A stretch of 64,000 bases of DNA from Schistocephalus solidus (GCA_017591395.1 WEDG01005447.1:62001-126000), one strand, 5' to 3'; positions 1 to 10,636 are shown, counted from the stretch's first letter. Notes: a model not told the origin generated them from the sequence alone. Made by a program: numbers and translations.

Positions 1-345
1 CGAGAGTCGCGTTTTGGAAATATTATGCCATCAAACCTTCTTTTAAAATCAGATAGTGTTGGCGATAAGCGTCTCGCTTGGTAGCGAGTTCGAAGGTCGT
101 ACCACGCGTTGGTTTAAGAAAAACCTTCTGAGATCCAATCCAGTGCAACCGCTTGTGACCTTGGAAGAGTGCCCATGCCAATGAGTTGTGGAAGGAAACT
201 TGAAGATATCCTCCGCCTCAGAGAGGAACCAGGGCCATGGATAATGCTAAATACTCAGAGTAGAGCACATGGTAAATGACTGTATGACACGGGAATAAGA
301 AACATTTCTTCTACCTGTCTCGGCATGTTAAAGCCTGAAGACCGC
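1..345. other. No recognised feature
   Basis: No reading frame here matches anything I recognise and I see no repeat or tail. It is the left flank of the truncated LINE that starts near 346. The true 5' boundary of that LINE could lie a few tens of bases either side. Confidence 0.5.
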
Positions 346-360
346 AGACAATCGAGTTTG

Positions 361-1396
361 GTATTGGAGGCAAACTTCTTACGTGGATCAAGAATTTTCT
401 CGTCGGTCGTTCCCAAGTGGTCTGCGTAGGTGGATCGCGATCAAAGCGCACAGTCATCGAGAGTGGAGTTCCGCAAGGTTCAGTTCTCGGACCAATCCTA
501 TTTCTCTTGTTTATTAATGATTGTGTACAGGAATTGGACTGTGACTTTGCTATGTTTGCGGACGATATAAAAATTTGGAAAGTTATCAACAATGCTGCCG
601 ATGGATACGATTTCCAAGAAAATCTCCATCGATTGGACGAGTGGTCCCGCAAATGGCTCTTGTCCTTCAACTCAAACAAATGCGCCCTGCTACGTCTGGG
701 AAGTCGGAATCAGGTCACTGATATGCGACCCTACTTTTTGAACGGTAGGCCACTCCGAGAAACACACACACACAGAAGGATCTCGGCGTTTGGATGACAG
801 ACAACCTGAAGCCTTCTAAGCAATGCTGCAAGGCGGCTAAATCCGCCAATTCAATGCTGTACTCTATCAAGCGGGCATTTAAAGTTTTCGATGAAGACTG
901 CTTTTCTAAAGTCTTTGGTACGTTTGTTAGGCCCCATCTTGAATATGCGATCCAAGCCTGGCGACCGTGGACCCAACAGGACTACAAAATGCTCGAAAGG
1001 GTACAGCGACGAGCCACAAAATTAGTAAGAGTTCAAGGTGAACTGCCATATGAAATTCGCCTAAATAACCTACAGCTCTATCCTCTGAGTTATAGGCAGT
1101 TGCGCGGAGACTTGATAAAAACCTTCCGTATCGTGCGTGGCATGGATTGCGCCCTCCTATGTAATGACTTTTTCCAACTTGCTACTACGAATAATCTCCG
1201 TGGTCATCCACTCAATCTAAGTGTGCCCCAAGTAAGATTGGATGTGAGGAAGTATTTTTTCACCAACCGTGTCTTGAAACCGTGGAATAACCTACCTGAG
1301 GTGATTGTAATGTCCCAGTCTGTGGATATATTTAAACATCGGCTTGACATTCATATGTTGCTGCACCAGGAAGATTATGTGACTACTTTACCTTAA
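361..1396 (+). pseudogene. Reverse transcriptase fragment of E1
   Basis: The first frame (to about 797) carries the RT palm: GVPQGSVLGPILFL (residues about 35-48 of this fragment) and the catalytic box FADD, encoded at 555-566. The second frame (794-1396) resumes at a KDLGVWMTDNLKPS-like segment and carries the thumb and C-terminal region (PHLEYAIQAWRPW, LERVQRRATKLV, WNNLPEVIV). The break falls on a CA dinucleotide run at 762-775, so slippage there is the probable cause of the frameshift. Motif order and the WxxLP box near the end are typical of CR1/Jockey-group ORF2. The endonuclease and N-terminal RT are absent. Confidence 0.85.
762..775 (+). repeat. (AC)n run at a frameshift
   Basis: A short AC run lies inside the RT reading frame of E1, exactly where the frame changes. 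The family E copy on the minus strand near 57.47 kb has a non-repetitive GAAACCC-like sequence at the equivalent place. Confidence 0.7.
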
Positions 1397-1485
1397 CAAT
1401 ATCCGTGTACCACGTTAATCTGCCTGCATTCACTTGACTGTAACTTTTTTTACATTGCTTATTATTCTTCCGACTTTCTGTATCA

Positions 1486-1549
1486 AATAGGGATTTCAAA
1501 GGCGTAAAGCCTATTTTTCTCAAATACACTGAACTGAACTGAACTGAAC
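1486..1549 (+). other. 3'-terminal hairpin and TGAAC tail of E1
   Basis: AATAGG (1486-1491) can pair with CCTATT (1510-1515), and inside it AGGC (1500-1503) with GCCT (1509-1512). The same layout (AATAGGG, CAAAGGC, GCCTATT, then a TGAA-type tail) ends family F at 31,824-31,885, family H at 21,871-21,935 and family E at 56,692-56,756. It is a candidate recognition site for the element's own RT. Confidence 0.6.
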
Positions 1550-1587
1550 CCTCCGTCGCACCTGTTCGAGGATGTCAACATCATTCT

Positions 1588-3291
1588 TCATCCATAGTGT
1601 CCAGGCTGCCTTTCCGGAATTTGAATGTGGTCTAACAAGCACGCTGAAGTTTCTTCCACGATATCAGTGGACCATTTTAAACGAACGTCCGATACAGTGT
1701 AACGTATCTGGACCGCTTTCTTACGGTGTTCTGACGGAACCAAGTAAAATAGGGTTTTCTGGGATACTTTTCGACCGGCATTACTGTGTAGGACCGTACG
1801 CTTCAAAATATAAAATTTAAGCAGCCAACTGGTCGAAAAGACAATCAGTTTGTTGATATTCAATGTTAAACTTTTTGCGTTGTCTGTGCAGTTCACGCCA
1901 GCCCATACTTTTATATATCACCTGCAAGCATGACAGTTTCACGTTTAAAGTCATAACGGCCAAAAACAGAACCCAGGCGGACTAAACTTTTCACTTTAGC
2001 CCACTCCGATGTGCAATTACCAACAACGACATTTGTACTTTAAATGACAAGAAAGTCCTGATCCATTGAAACATACTTCCGTGCATTCCCACTTATCACA
2101 TCTTTTGTAAAAGAAAGCTCCGTTGTACGCTTTTGAAGGCTTTCTTGAAATCTTAAAATATGACATCTACTGGATAACCCTTACCCGTGAATTTTATCCA
2201 TTTCTCTCTCGATTAAGGAGCACTCGTAAAACAAGAGCTTTCTGGACTTAAAGGGGTTGTACATCACATAATATATTGTTTTTTAGATATCTTATTAAAT
2301 GCTTCTTGTAAATACGCTCCATTATTTTGAAATGCGATGCAAGTTACACTGATAGGACATTAATTTTCATACTTAAGGTGGAAAACCCTCTTATAATTTG
2401 GGTTAACAAAGTCGCACATCCATTCTTCCGGGAGTTTGCCCTCTTCAAATGACTTTTTGAATGTGAAAGCTAGTGGTTTACACTGTTCTTCAGCAAGTTC
2501 TTGAAGTGCTCTTGCGGGAATTCTATCCGAACCAGGTGATGGGGTGGGCTTCATTTGGAGTAATTCGGCCCCAAATAAGCGCGAGGAAAATTCTACATCC
2601 CTTTTTCTGAATAAAGAGAGAAAGACGAGGAGGAGGAGGAGGAGGAGGAGGAGGAGGAGGAGGAGGAAAGAAGAGGATGGGTACACATAAGTTTACCAAT
2701 GGGTGTAATAGCAGCAATTAGGCTTTCTTTTAAAGGTGGAGTGAGAGAAATTGGAAAAAAGGGAGGCTTTAACCTTGTCATCAGCCTCCAGTTTTCCGAC
2801 TGCAGACGTTAGTACAGGGCCCAGTTCCCGATTTCTGGTTGTAATCCGTATTTACCTATATAGTATATTGCGGTGTTCCGACGGTCATGCAGAATTTTCA
2901 GTTCGTATTTCTTGCGTATATTTTGCTACACTCGGATAAGGATAAGACCAATGTGGTTCAACTGTTTCCTTCACTAGCCCATGTTCAAGTTTTGACGTTC
3001 TGGTGGAGAAATCTGCCTGCTGCCATTTTGGTAGTTTGTGATTGAAGTTATCTGGTAGCCCCTTCCCAGTCCATGCTTTCCAATCAAAACCAGGAGCGTT
3101 TAAATCCAAACAAAAAGGGCATCATTCTTCTCGCTGACTTTGTACAGATTCGTTTTCAGGAATATATCTTGGTAATGTGCCTGATAAGGCGAACGGTGAG
3201 GCACCGAAAGCGTCACTGCTCTGGTCAATTTTGCAAAAAGCATGATGCTTAACAGTTCCATATCCCGTTCTAGAGTATGTACCTCAGTCAT
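1588..3291 (-). mobile_element. Degenerate LINE, family E-like (E5)
   Basis: Read on the minus strand from 3291. An endonuclease piece comes first (VPHRSPYQAHYQDIF, then DLNAPGFDW near 3109-3070, a decayed GDFNAPDIDW box). It is followed by the EN-RT linker, an RT N-terminal segment (2360-2686: PTPSPGSDRIPARALQELAEEQ, FEEGKLPEEW), an RT segment around 2100-2160 resembling DFKKAFKSV, and a post-palm segment (1588-1896: NINKLIVFSTSWLLKF). The same RT N-terminal block is better preserved in the minus-strand copy at 15,328-16,368. Many stops and frameshifts mark this as old. Domain boundaries are approximate. Confidence 0.7.
2628..2667 (+). repeat. (GGA)n microsatellite, about 13 units
   Basis: A nearly pure GGA run lies inside the RT-linker part of E5. 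The equivalent position in the related copy near 15,712-15,731 holds a short interrupted gatgaggaggagatggaggag motif encoding serines on the minus strand. The microsatellite therefore looks like an expansion of a pre-existing codon run. Proline-, serine- and leucine-rich frames across it are artefacts of the repeat. Confidence 0.9.
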
Positions 3292-3432
3292 AACGGTCAG
3301 GTTGCAAGTGATATAAGCGATGACCCTACCCCATCAACCTCGGTTGTCTCTTCTGAAGTGATCCCATCCTTTGAGGAATATTTTGAAATCAACATTAGCT
3401 GCAGAATGCCACATTTCAGTTTAAAGAAATAT

Positions 3433-3660
3433 TTTAATTATTTATTTAGAATCAATATTTGGTAAGCGCCAGGAAGGAACTGTCGAATGTAGGTAGAACC
3501 TGTTCTGTTAGGGATTAGTCACCGATGTTTTGTTATTAATTGTGATCTAGAAAATAGGCAGTGAACAAAACCTTCTCCCTTTACCATGAAGACAGAGTTT
3601 GAAAAAAGGTAAGGGGAAAAATTTCTTTGCAAAATAAGGTAAGGGAAAGAGTAGGCTAAT
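3433..3660 (-). mobile_element. 3' end of a family D LINE (fragment)
   Basis: On the minus strand this ends in ...aaatattgattctaaataaat, matching the 3' ends of family D at 14,394-14,450 (minus) and 21,690-21,730 (plus), including the TTCCxGGxGCTxACCAAATAT motif before the tail. The 3' UTR structure seen in other D copies is decayed here. It abuts the 5' end of another D copy in the opposite orientation. Confidence 0.65.
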
Positions 3661-4621
3661 ATTGCGGGGTCAAAGATCAAGGTCAAATGAGGTTGGTTCA
3701 AATTTGCAGATAAGTGAATTCTCAAATTTTAGACCGATTTCTTCGTTTCCTGCCAAAACAATTAGCTCAATTGTTGATAAGTTATTTGAATTTCTAAATC
3801 CTTATCAACTGCACACACCTGTGGTTATTGTGTTTCACAATAAGGAGAAATCTACGGTGTTAAACTGTTTCAGCGGCATAGACTCATAAAAGTTTCTTCA
3901 GATTTACGTAAAAAGGATGGAATCATAAGATTTATTCTAAAACGAGCTTTGAAATTTGAAAGAATACTTTATTTCTAACGCAAAATAGCTTGAAGTTGTT
4001 GATCTACCAGTTGAGATAATTTTTCCTCCTGCGTAGCCTCTTCGCTTATCCTATTTTCAGTACATATTCGTTACCTTGAAGATTCTTGATTTCAGTGCAT
4101 CAGAAAACCAAATCTTATTACTTATATTACAAAGAAAACACGTCTTAAGTCGCAAAATTTCTCTAGTGACATTTTACATTTCGTGTTATCCCATTCAAAA
4201 ATACTTATATTTTAAACTCAATCTGAAACCGCAGTCACAGCTTAGACACAAATCTACTTTTAGCGTAAAATTTCCACAAAAGCAACACACTGTACACATG
4301 CAGGAACGAAACCTTGATGCCACCGAAAATTTTACATTTTAGGGTCTCAATATTGTTCTCTGTTCACGATCCTCGGTAAACTTTTTGACGAAAAGTTGTC
4401 TTCACTCACTTCTCAACGATGCGAGAAACCTGAATGGTTTATAAACATGGTAAGTACTGAGTCATATAACTGACATAAGAGAAATTTCAACTTTCTTTTA
4501 AAAAACTCCCTAAGATTCAAATCCCACTGGACGTCGCATTTTATTTCCTTTACTCATGCGGTTTTAACTTTAAAGTCACGGAAGCTTGAATATTGCTTTT
4601 TCGTAGCCAAAATTAGTTTTT
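3661..4621 (+). mobile_element. 5' end of a family D LINE (D1)
   Basis: The sequence from about 3667 aligns by eye with the start of the nearly complete D element at 16,451 (tcaaggtcaa..., gataagtgaattctcaaatttt...). Two copies beginning at the same point suggest this is the genuine 5' end of the family, so the 5' UTR should hold its promoter. The ORF1 start region lies near 4204-4342 (LKPQSQLRHKSTFSVKFPQKQ, compare MKPQSVLRRKHPLRVKLPLEQ in the better copy) and is broken. The RRM-like part decays by 4600, where family F sequence takes over. Confidence 0.7.
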
Positions 4622-5380
4622 AGCTGTATCAATAGTCAGTTGAAGAAGAAGGAGACGGTGGCATTGTTGATTGGTGAAAACAACGAAGACATTAATGAAA
4701 ATCAAGATATGCAGAATATCTTAGTCTGTTTTTCGCATCTGTTTTAACAGATGAAGCATAGTTTAAATAAAAAAGAATTTCATACAAGTATTAACGACGC
4801 AGTCATTAAGGACCTCGAATTCACAGAAGATGTGAAGATGGAGCTTCTCGCATTTACTGACACCAAGTCTTCGGGTCCTAATCAAATATCAGCAAAGATA
4901 CTGAAGGAGCTTGTTAACGAACTCTCTAGACCACTCTCGTGAATTTTTCAGTCGTCATTCGATAGACGCATCCTACCATCCGATTGGAAATCAGCAAATA
5001 TTTCAGCCTATTTACAAAATTTGGATCCAGAACCAGCCCTAAAATCTATCTAAAGGTGAGCCTAACATGCATTTGTTGCAAAGTGATGGAAAGGATCAGC
5101 AAAAAGGCCAGCATGCAGTTTCTCGGTGAAAAAACTTCGCTGACAGTACCCAACAGGGATTTCAACGAAACCCCTCATGTTTGACCAATATTTTCTATTC
5201 AATTAAACAAATGGTCTAGGTCATTAGATGAGGACACCAACGTTGATGTCGTTTACGTCGACTGCAAAAAGGCCTCTAATAGTGTTCCTCACCATAGGTT
5301 ACTCTTCAAAGTCTGAGAATCCAAAATAAGGGGAAATTCACTCAATTGGATAGAAAATTTCTTGATAGGCTGATCTTGCG
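4622..5380 (+). mobile_element. Family F LINE fragment, RT N-terminal part (F5)
   Basis: The piece begins in the EN-RT linker (SINSQLKKKETVALLIGENNEDINENQD-like) and covers the RT entry block (EDVKMELLAFTDTKSSGPNQISAKILKELVNELSRPLS, 4751-4942) and the following palm region in several frames (VTLTCICCKVMERISK-like, then VDVVYVDCKKAS, a decayed DFxKAF). It closely parallels 11,500-11,876. It ends at a NWIENFLIG-like segment where the SINE-like element begins. Confidence 0.75.
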
Positions 5381-5741
5381 TTCTTTATTTATTAAGCTTT
5401 GGACTCTGTTTGACATACTCTTCATCCTCGTAAGACTACTGCAGGACAGCAGCGGAAACATCCGATATACTCCTCATGTGCATTTCTCTTCAGCAGCTCT
5501 GGGAGATCTTCCAGTCTACAAAAGGCTGAGTCATTTCGATATTTTATTCATAAATTTGATCTCGCTAAAAACTTCGTCCCACAACTTCAACACTATTCCT
5601 CGTTTGTGCGATCTATCATGGAAGTCAAAATACACCCGTCGGAACTCGTGCAAAATACGTGGTAGTGCCGAGGTTCGAACCAAGACACCAATTTGTGTGG
5701 AGTGACGGCAACACCACTGAGCTATCGCCACATGTCGAATC
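5381..5741 (-). mobile_element. tRNA-derived SINE-like element
   Basis: On the minus strand the head (5741 to about 5645) contains a Pol III A-box-like TAGCTCAGTGG (complement of 5714-5724) and a B-box-like GGTTCGAACCT (complement of 5671-5681), at tRNA-like spacing. A body of about 260 bases follows, and the left end is A-rich (minus: aataaataaagaa, 5381-5396). It interrupts family F RT sequence. The GTGG/CCAC end of an acceptor stem is present, but other stem pairs are mismatched, so this is a tRNA-derived SINE or tRNA pseudogene with unrelated flank, not a working tRNA. I saw no second copy in the window. Confidence 0.55.
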
Positions 5742-5788
5742 CGATAAATTTAATTTAAATGATGTAATAAACACTAGTCATAAAAGGA

Positions 5789-6880
5789 ATGACTACACTT
5801 CTTGATATTTTTTTCTCAAAGTCACATCCTGTCAAACGTGTAAAGAGTTTAATAAGTTGTTTGGTTGTCAATTACGAGGACGAACCATGTGCAACATGCT
5901 CTAAACTTCTTCAAAAAATTTCGGACATTGAAAAGGATATGCAGGGGCTGAAGACAGAGATAGAGAAGTTGAAGAAACTTCCGAGAATTATACTCGAAAA
6001 GAACGAATTGGCAATGACGGAAACTAATTAAAACAAAAGAACCTACGCGAACACAGTTTTCTTGGTCATAACAACCAACGAGGAATAAGACGGTGTGTTT
6101 ACGGGGCTCAGCATAATCGACAACGAATATTCAGTTCGACAAAAGGACGACCGGCAGGTGCGTCAGAAAAAATAAAGAAGCATCGCAGTACATCCAGAGC
6201 ATTAATATGAGCGGGCCGAGTTTAGGAATTCCGCAAGCAGAAACTGCATCGGCGAAAGATGCGACAAACCAAGAAGCCGCATCAAGGAGAGAACAAAGCG
6301 TTCGCGGTGTCCCAACAAACCCACTGGACGCAGAAGCCGACGGAAATCTGAGTGATCATAATCATATTCCCAAACATAAGAACCAACCACAGAGGCCTCA
6401 AGTGTATCGCAGTAAATTCATCGTTATCAAAGGTATACCTAAACCTATATCTGACACCCAAAAGCAAGAATACACGATGATAGGAAGCTATTCCAGAGCT
6501 ATCTTGAAAGTCTCTTAAAGGAGGACCAGCGGGTCGTCGTTTAAAATGCTTTCAAAATGGGTCAATTAAGAGACTCAATGATAATTCCAGCCAAACAAGA
6601 CCACTGAAGCTTCCTCTGCTGAATGAACTAGAAGCCCAGCTTTTGCTAAGCAGGAAACCTATGCTTTGATGCACTCATCCAACGGTTTTTTCAGCTGGAT
6701 GTTTTACCTGCGGAGAGCGAGAAATTGAGAGGACTCAAAATAGAACTCCGCAAGCGATCCAGACTGGCAACAGAAATATCAAAATCTGTAATGGAGAAAT
6801 TAAACATGCCCAGAGGTCATTTCTCTGGAGAAAGCCCATGACACTGCATATGGAGGGCAGCCAAATCACAATAAAATACC
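5789..6880 (+). pseudogene. ORF1 of F3 (nucleic-acid-binding protein), broken
   Basis: The N-terminal part (5789-6031) has a YEDEPCATCSKLLQKI segment followed by a coiled-coil-like heptad stretch (DIEKDMQGLKTEIEKLKKL). The ORF1 of the A' element at 36.4-37.3 kb has the same pair of features (YEDETCMGC, then MEQEIRNLRQEIDNLKK). A basic, Ser/Pro-rich middle and an RRM-like entry (KFIVIKGIPKPISDTQ, near 6418-6465) follow in other frames, then an AESEKLRGLKIELRKRSR segment near 6710. ORF1 proteins of this type coat LINE RNA. Several frameshifts break the frame. Confidence 0.65.
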
Positions 6881-7030
6881 ATTCAGTGCAACAAATGTCC
6901 GTTAACACATCTACCTCCAGTTCGATCAAAAAGCAGTAACCTCCTACTCAGACAGTGGACGGCATAAGACACATGACCATTCTTACAACCCCGAACCAAA
7001 CATTGTTCGAAAATCTGTCCAGTCAAAGCT

Positions 7031-7692
7031 CCGCTTTCTTTATATAAATGCACAGAGTTTGTTCCAGAAACCAGAGAACTTAAATTATGGATATCCAATA
7101 TGAATCCGGATATCATATTCATTACAGAAACTTGGTTGCAGGCAGAAATTATGGACAGTGAAATTTCTATCAATGGATATCAACACTTCCGTCTAGACAG
7201 ATTGCATAAAAAAGGAAGGGGGATAGCAATGTACGTCAACAGAGCAATCATATCATTTGAACGCAAAACTGCTTGCCCTTACGACTGCGAAGCAGTTTGC
7301 TTAAAACTAAAAAGGCATAGAGAACAAAATCTGAATTTCTTGACTCTTTACCGACCGCCAAATCAAACTCTGGGAATTGACGAGAAAATGTTCAAAATAA
7401 TCATAGATGCAGCTCAGACTCAAGACACAATTATTGTTGGAGATTTTAATGCACCATTGATTGACTGGCACATATTTTCCGTAAAAGGTTTGCGGTATTC
7501 CTTGAGCTCCAAACTATAAAAGATCACAGTGAATCTCTTTCTCGTCCAGAATGTTAGATTTCCAACGAGAATTAAGGAGGCTCAAATGGCGAATTGCCTA
7601 GATCTCGTTCTTTCAAAGGACCCAAATGATATGAATGAATTAAGGTCACTAGCGCTGCTAGGTAAAAGTGACCATGTCATGCTGCTTTGGGA
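7031..7692 (+). pseudogene. AP-like endonuclease domain of F3, broken
   Basis: The best frame is 7100-7519. Motifs in order are INAQSLFQK (Asn of the first motif, near 7042), FITETWLQ (catalytic Glu), GRGIAMYVN, LYRPPNQ, VGDFNAPLIDW (catalytic Asp and Asn, near 7438) and, after a stop at 7519, DLVLSKDPND and GKSDHVML (catalytic Asp-His, near 7665). This domain nicks target DNA to prime reverse transcription. Stops at the start and near 7519 prevent translation. Confidence 0.8.
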
Positions 7693-7693
7693 A

Positions 7694-7828
7694 TACTAAA
7701 TAAATAAATTGTATATTTAAGGCCCAGAAAGCCCCGTCATTTCAAATATAGTATTGCGGTATAAATAAATACAAAGTGGATAATTGCTGCTCTATGTGAG
7801 CAGCCATATTAACAGCAGAAATTAAAAT
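7694..7828 (-). mobile_element. Family B LINE 3' end (B1, left part)
   Basis: On the minus strand this is the extreme 3' end of B: a GGCCC-rich hairpin region then ...aatatacaatttatttatttag. It matches 54,125-54,250 and 60,068-60,200. The rest of the same B copy continues at 10,637, after the inserted A1. Confidence 0.8.
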
Positions 7829-7914
7829 ATAATAATACTAATAATAATAATAATAGTTGTATTTAATACCGGTTTACAGGCATTGTCAGGTGAAATATTC
7901 AGTGGGTAGAGGCT

Positions 7915-7994
7915 GGCAGTGAAAAAAAACTCCTGAATATATATCATTAAATGTGTTTTTCCTATTTTCATGTTATTCAGGAGAAAAAACTGCC
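7915..7994 (-). other. ENE-like 3' UTR structure of A1
   Basis: In RNA sense (minus strand) GGCAG pairs with CTGCC, and the inner TCCTGAATA pairs with TATTCAGGA. Between the two stems both strands carry uninterrupted U tracts (6 and 8). Same architecture as at 62,600-62,680. Confidence 0.6.
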
Positions 7995-8201
7995 GCCTGT
8001 TAGGATGATAGAAATTCAGATCAGGGAAGGGCTAACACAATTGCAGTCTGTATGCAGTCTCTCTGTCTTTGCTAGGAACCGGGATTCTGCCTCAGGCAAG
8101 AAAGCATCCGTGTACGGTCGCTCACTGTCTGCCGAAGAAGTCAACGGGTGCAGGCTGCAGAGACGGTGCCGTATCCCTCAAGGTAACACCTGGGATCGAG
8201 T

Positions 8202-10635
8202 TCAGATGCCGCGCACTCCGTTGAACAGGAAAACAGATTCTACCGTGTCGGCGCCCAGAATTCTTGGAAACGGTTCTGAATGCAAAAAACTAGTAATGGT
8301 AATCTTAAACAAAGAATAACTCCGTTGGACTTTTGTATTATGGGGAAGTTTATTCCACATGGCCATGGCGTTTATCGAAAAGAACCGTCGATACTTAACG
8401 GTGCGAGCTAATGGAAGAAATAAAAAGACATTGCGATGACTGCTGCGCCGAGGATGGTCAAGCTGCCTCACAGTGATAAGGGGATTTATGTACGATTATT
8501 AAAAAGCTTAAAAAGCAAAAAGAGTCCCTTCTGCACTCGGCAAAACCATAAGGGATCAATGTTAACAAGCCCACAGCGTTCTTGATACGACAGATTACGA
8601 GGCTCCAACGATAAAATTCTTTTCGTGAAGAAGTGTTGGACCGATTCTATTTTCTTCCGTTCGCTAGCGCGTAGAAGGCTAAATAGAAAACAAGCAGTAT
8701 TCCAGGCCAGGTCTAACGTACATTTTATAAAGGCGAAGTCTAATATCAATAGTTTTAAAATTTCGGAGGATAAACCCGGCAGTTCTGCGTGCTTTGGAGA
8801 CAATCAGGGCGCAATGCTCTGAAAGATTGAGACCGTTGGAATATGATATGCCCAGGTCCTTAACAACGCCAGGTACATTTATATCGTGGCCATCTATGCT
8901 AAGATGAGGCTGATGGTTGTCACCGACAACCATAACGGAACATTTGGGCCAAGAAAGGGAAAGGCGCCATGTACAGCACCACTGGGCAAACGCCTCGAGA
9001 TCATTTTTTAATAGATCAAGCACGGTGTCGCGATCTGCCGGCTTGTATCGATAGGCAACTTTTAAATCGTCGGCATACATAAAAGGGCCTACCATTTCGA
9101 AATAAACCTGGCACATCCTTGACAAAAAGACAAAATAAAAGCGGGCCTAGCACACTACCCTGAATAACTCCAATCCGCACACGTGCCGAGTTTGAGATAG
9201 CATTGGAGATCTTAACATGTTGTGTACGAGAGCTCAGGTAAGAAGATATCAAGCTCAGAAATTTACCACATATACCGAAAGAGGAGAGTTTCAGGAGAAG
9301 AAGGGCATGGTCAACACGATCGAAGGCCTTGGTGAAATCGAAATAGACTATGTAAAGTGCAAAGCCATTATCCCTAGATTGTAGAACATGATCAAAGAAA
9401 GAGAGCTGACATGTGTCACAAGACCTAGTTTTGAGGAACCCATGCAGGGCTGCACTCAATAGGTTACTCTCAGTTAAATGATACATCATCTTATCTTTGA
9501 TCAAGGTCTCCAGGATTTTCGAAGTTGCGGACAGTGTGTTGATTGGCCTAAAATCGTCAAATGACGTAGATTGGCCGCGTTTGGGGATAGGTAGAATATG
9601 CGATTCCTTCCATACACTGGGAAAGGTTTCACTTTCAAGAGCTAGATTAAATATCTTACATAGAAGTGACGGGAAAATATCATTAGCATCCGCCTTTATA
9701 ATACTGATCGGTACGCCATCTGGTCCAGGACTATAAGATTGACGAAAACGTCGAATGGCTACGGTTACGTCCCAGAGGGTAAAAGTTATGGTTTCGAGGA
9801 CGGCACCGGTCCAAACCTGGATGGGCGGACGGGGAGCGGTCGAATTTTCAATAAATGTTCTGGACAAGAAAACGTTAAAACTATCAGCCGTCAATTTGTC
9901 ATCAACTACAGGATTGCCAATGGAATCCAGTAGTACGGGGTGCCATGTTTTACTATGGGTTCTAATTGCGCGTGAAAAAAGTTTCGCTACATTTAACGAA
10001 CGGTTTTCGACATATTTGACCTCTTCAGCTAGCCGTTTTTTTCTTCGGTTAGCCTCTTTGGCCTGCTCCAAAAATTACGGTGAATCAAGGGCAGAACGGA
10101 AATGTCGTTTTGCAAATGGAATCGACGAGAGAGTTTACGCAACCCACGGCGAAAAGATAAAGGGAGATAAACCTCATCCGCGACATTAATTAATTTCTTA
10201 CGGGGAACAAAACGAGAAATAAGTGGATCTAAAAACTTGGTAAAGCATACCGGTACAGGTGTTCACATCCTGACACATAAAGAAATTAGACCAGTCGTGG
10301 GAGTTAAGATGTATCAATAATTCTGTCGAAAGCGCTAATCGAAAATCAAAGAAAAAGCTATATTTCTTGGAAGGCGTTTCATCGGTTTCGAGTTGTAGTG
10401 TAGAAACAACGATATCATGGTCTGAGCTCCCAAGTGGGCCTAATGATGACACTGTCGAAGGCAGGCAGCCTCTGCAGAAGATTAGATCAAGTATGCTTGA
10501 TCCTCGGGTAGGGAAGTCAACAACCTGGGTCCACATGCCAATATCTACGGCCTCGAGAAAGTCCTCGAACTTTCTGGGGCCGGAGGGGACCGGAAACCAG
10601 CGAATGTCAGGAAGGTTGAAATCACCTGCAATTAT
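8202..10635 (-). pseudogene. ORF2 of A1 (endonuclease C-terminus plus RT), frameshifted
   Basis: Pieces in order on the minus strand: EN C-terminus (10,198-10,635: GDFNLPDIRWF, STVSSLGPLGSSDHDIVVS); linker and RT fingers/palm (9016-10,071: YSPGPDGVPISIIKADAND, LPIPKRGQSTSFDDFRPINTLSAT, YFDFTKAFDRVDHALLLL, GVIQGSVLGPLLFCLF); YADDLKVAYRYKP in the next frame (8679-9125); then MYVRPGLEYCLFS, FTKRILSLEPRNLSYQERC and the C-terminus. At least four frame changes are present. The run of 163 codons ending at 10,198 has an N-terminal stretch that belongs to family B, not to A1. Confidence 0.85.
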
Positions 10636-10636
10636 G

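Larger units (their letters stand above)
346..1550 (+). mobile_element. LINE family E, 5'-truncated copy (E1)
   Basis: This is the 3' part of a non-LTR retrotransposon. It enters the RT at a GIGGKLLTWIKNFLVGR-like segment, runs to the ORF2 stop at 1396, and ends in a short 3' UTR with four TGAAC units (about 1529-1549) instead of poly(A). The minus-strand copy at 56.7-58.1 kb is the closest relative in the window and carries the same GRRQVVCIG / GVPQGSVLGP / FADDIKIW order. 5' truncation is the usual product of incomplete reverse transcription. The copy cannot make protein because of a frameshift near 780. Confidence 0.85.
5742..7693 (+). mobile_element. Family F LINE, part 1 (F3): 5' end, ORF1, endonuclease
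   Basis: This is the 5' part of an F element whose 3' part resumes at 11,083. The interruption is a family B element, itself interrupted by a family A element. The left part ends just after the endonuclease SDH box (ALLGKSDHVMLLWEY near 7650-7692). The right part begins in the EN-RT linker, so the two halves fit together in order and orientation. Confidence 0.8.
7829..10636 (-). mobile_element. Family A LINE (A1), 5'-truncated, inserted in B1
   Basis: Read on the minus strand, it starts within the endonuclease just before a GDFNLPDIRWFP box, runs through the RT, and ends with a structured 3' UTR and an (ATT)n-type tail (7829-7858). Flanking sequence on both sides is family B. The uninterrupted B sequence is visible at 54,225-54,300 and 60,190-60,260 (...cagaaatgagtagtatggta...atccgattca). 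A1 is therefore younger than B1. Confidence 0.85.

Noticed and set aside
2523..2781. Proline-, serine- and leucine-rich minus-strand reading frames
   Set aside because: They are the three readings of the (GGA)n microsatellite with short flanks and have no independent support.
5645..5741. A functional tRNA gene
   Set aside because: A- and B-box motifs are present, but the T stem and anticodon stem have mismatches and the anticodon loop lacks the usual U33. It is attached to a body and tail typical of a SINE.
7829..7858. (AAT)n as an independent microsatellite
   Set aside because: It is the tail of A1. Equivalent ATT tails end the A6 and A4 copies.
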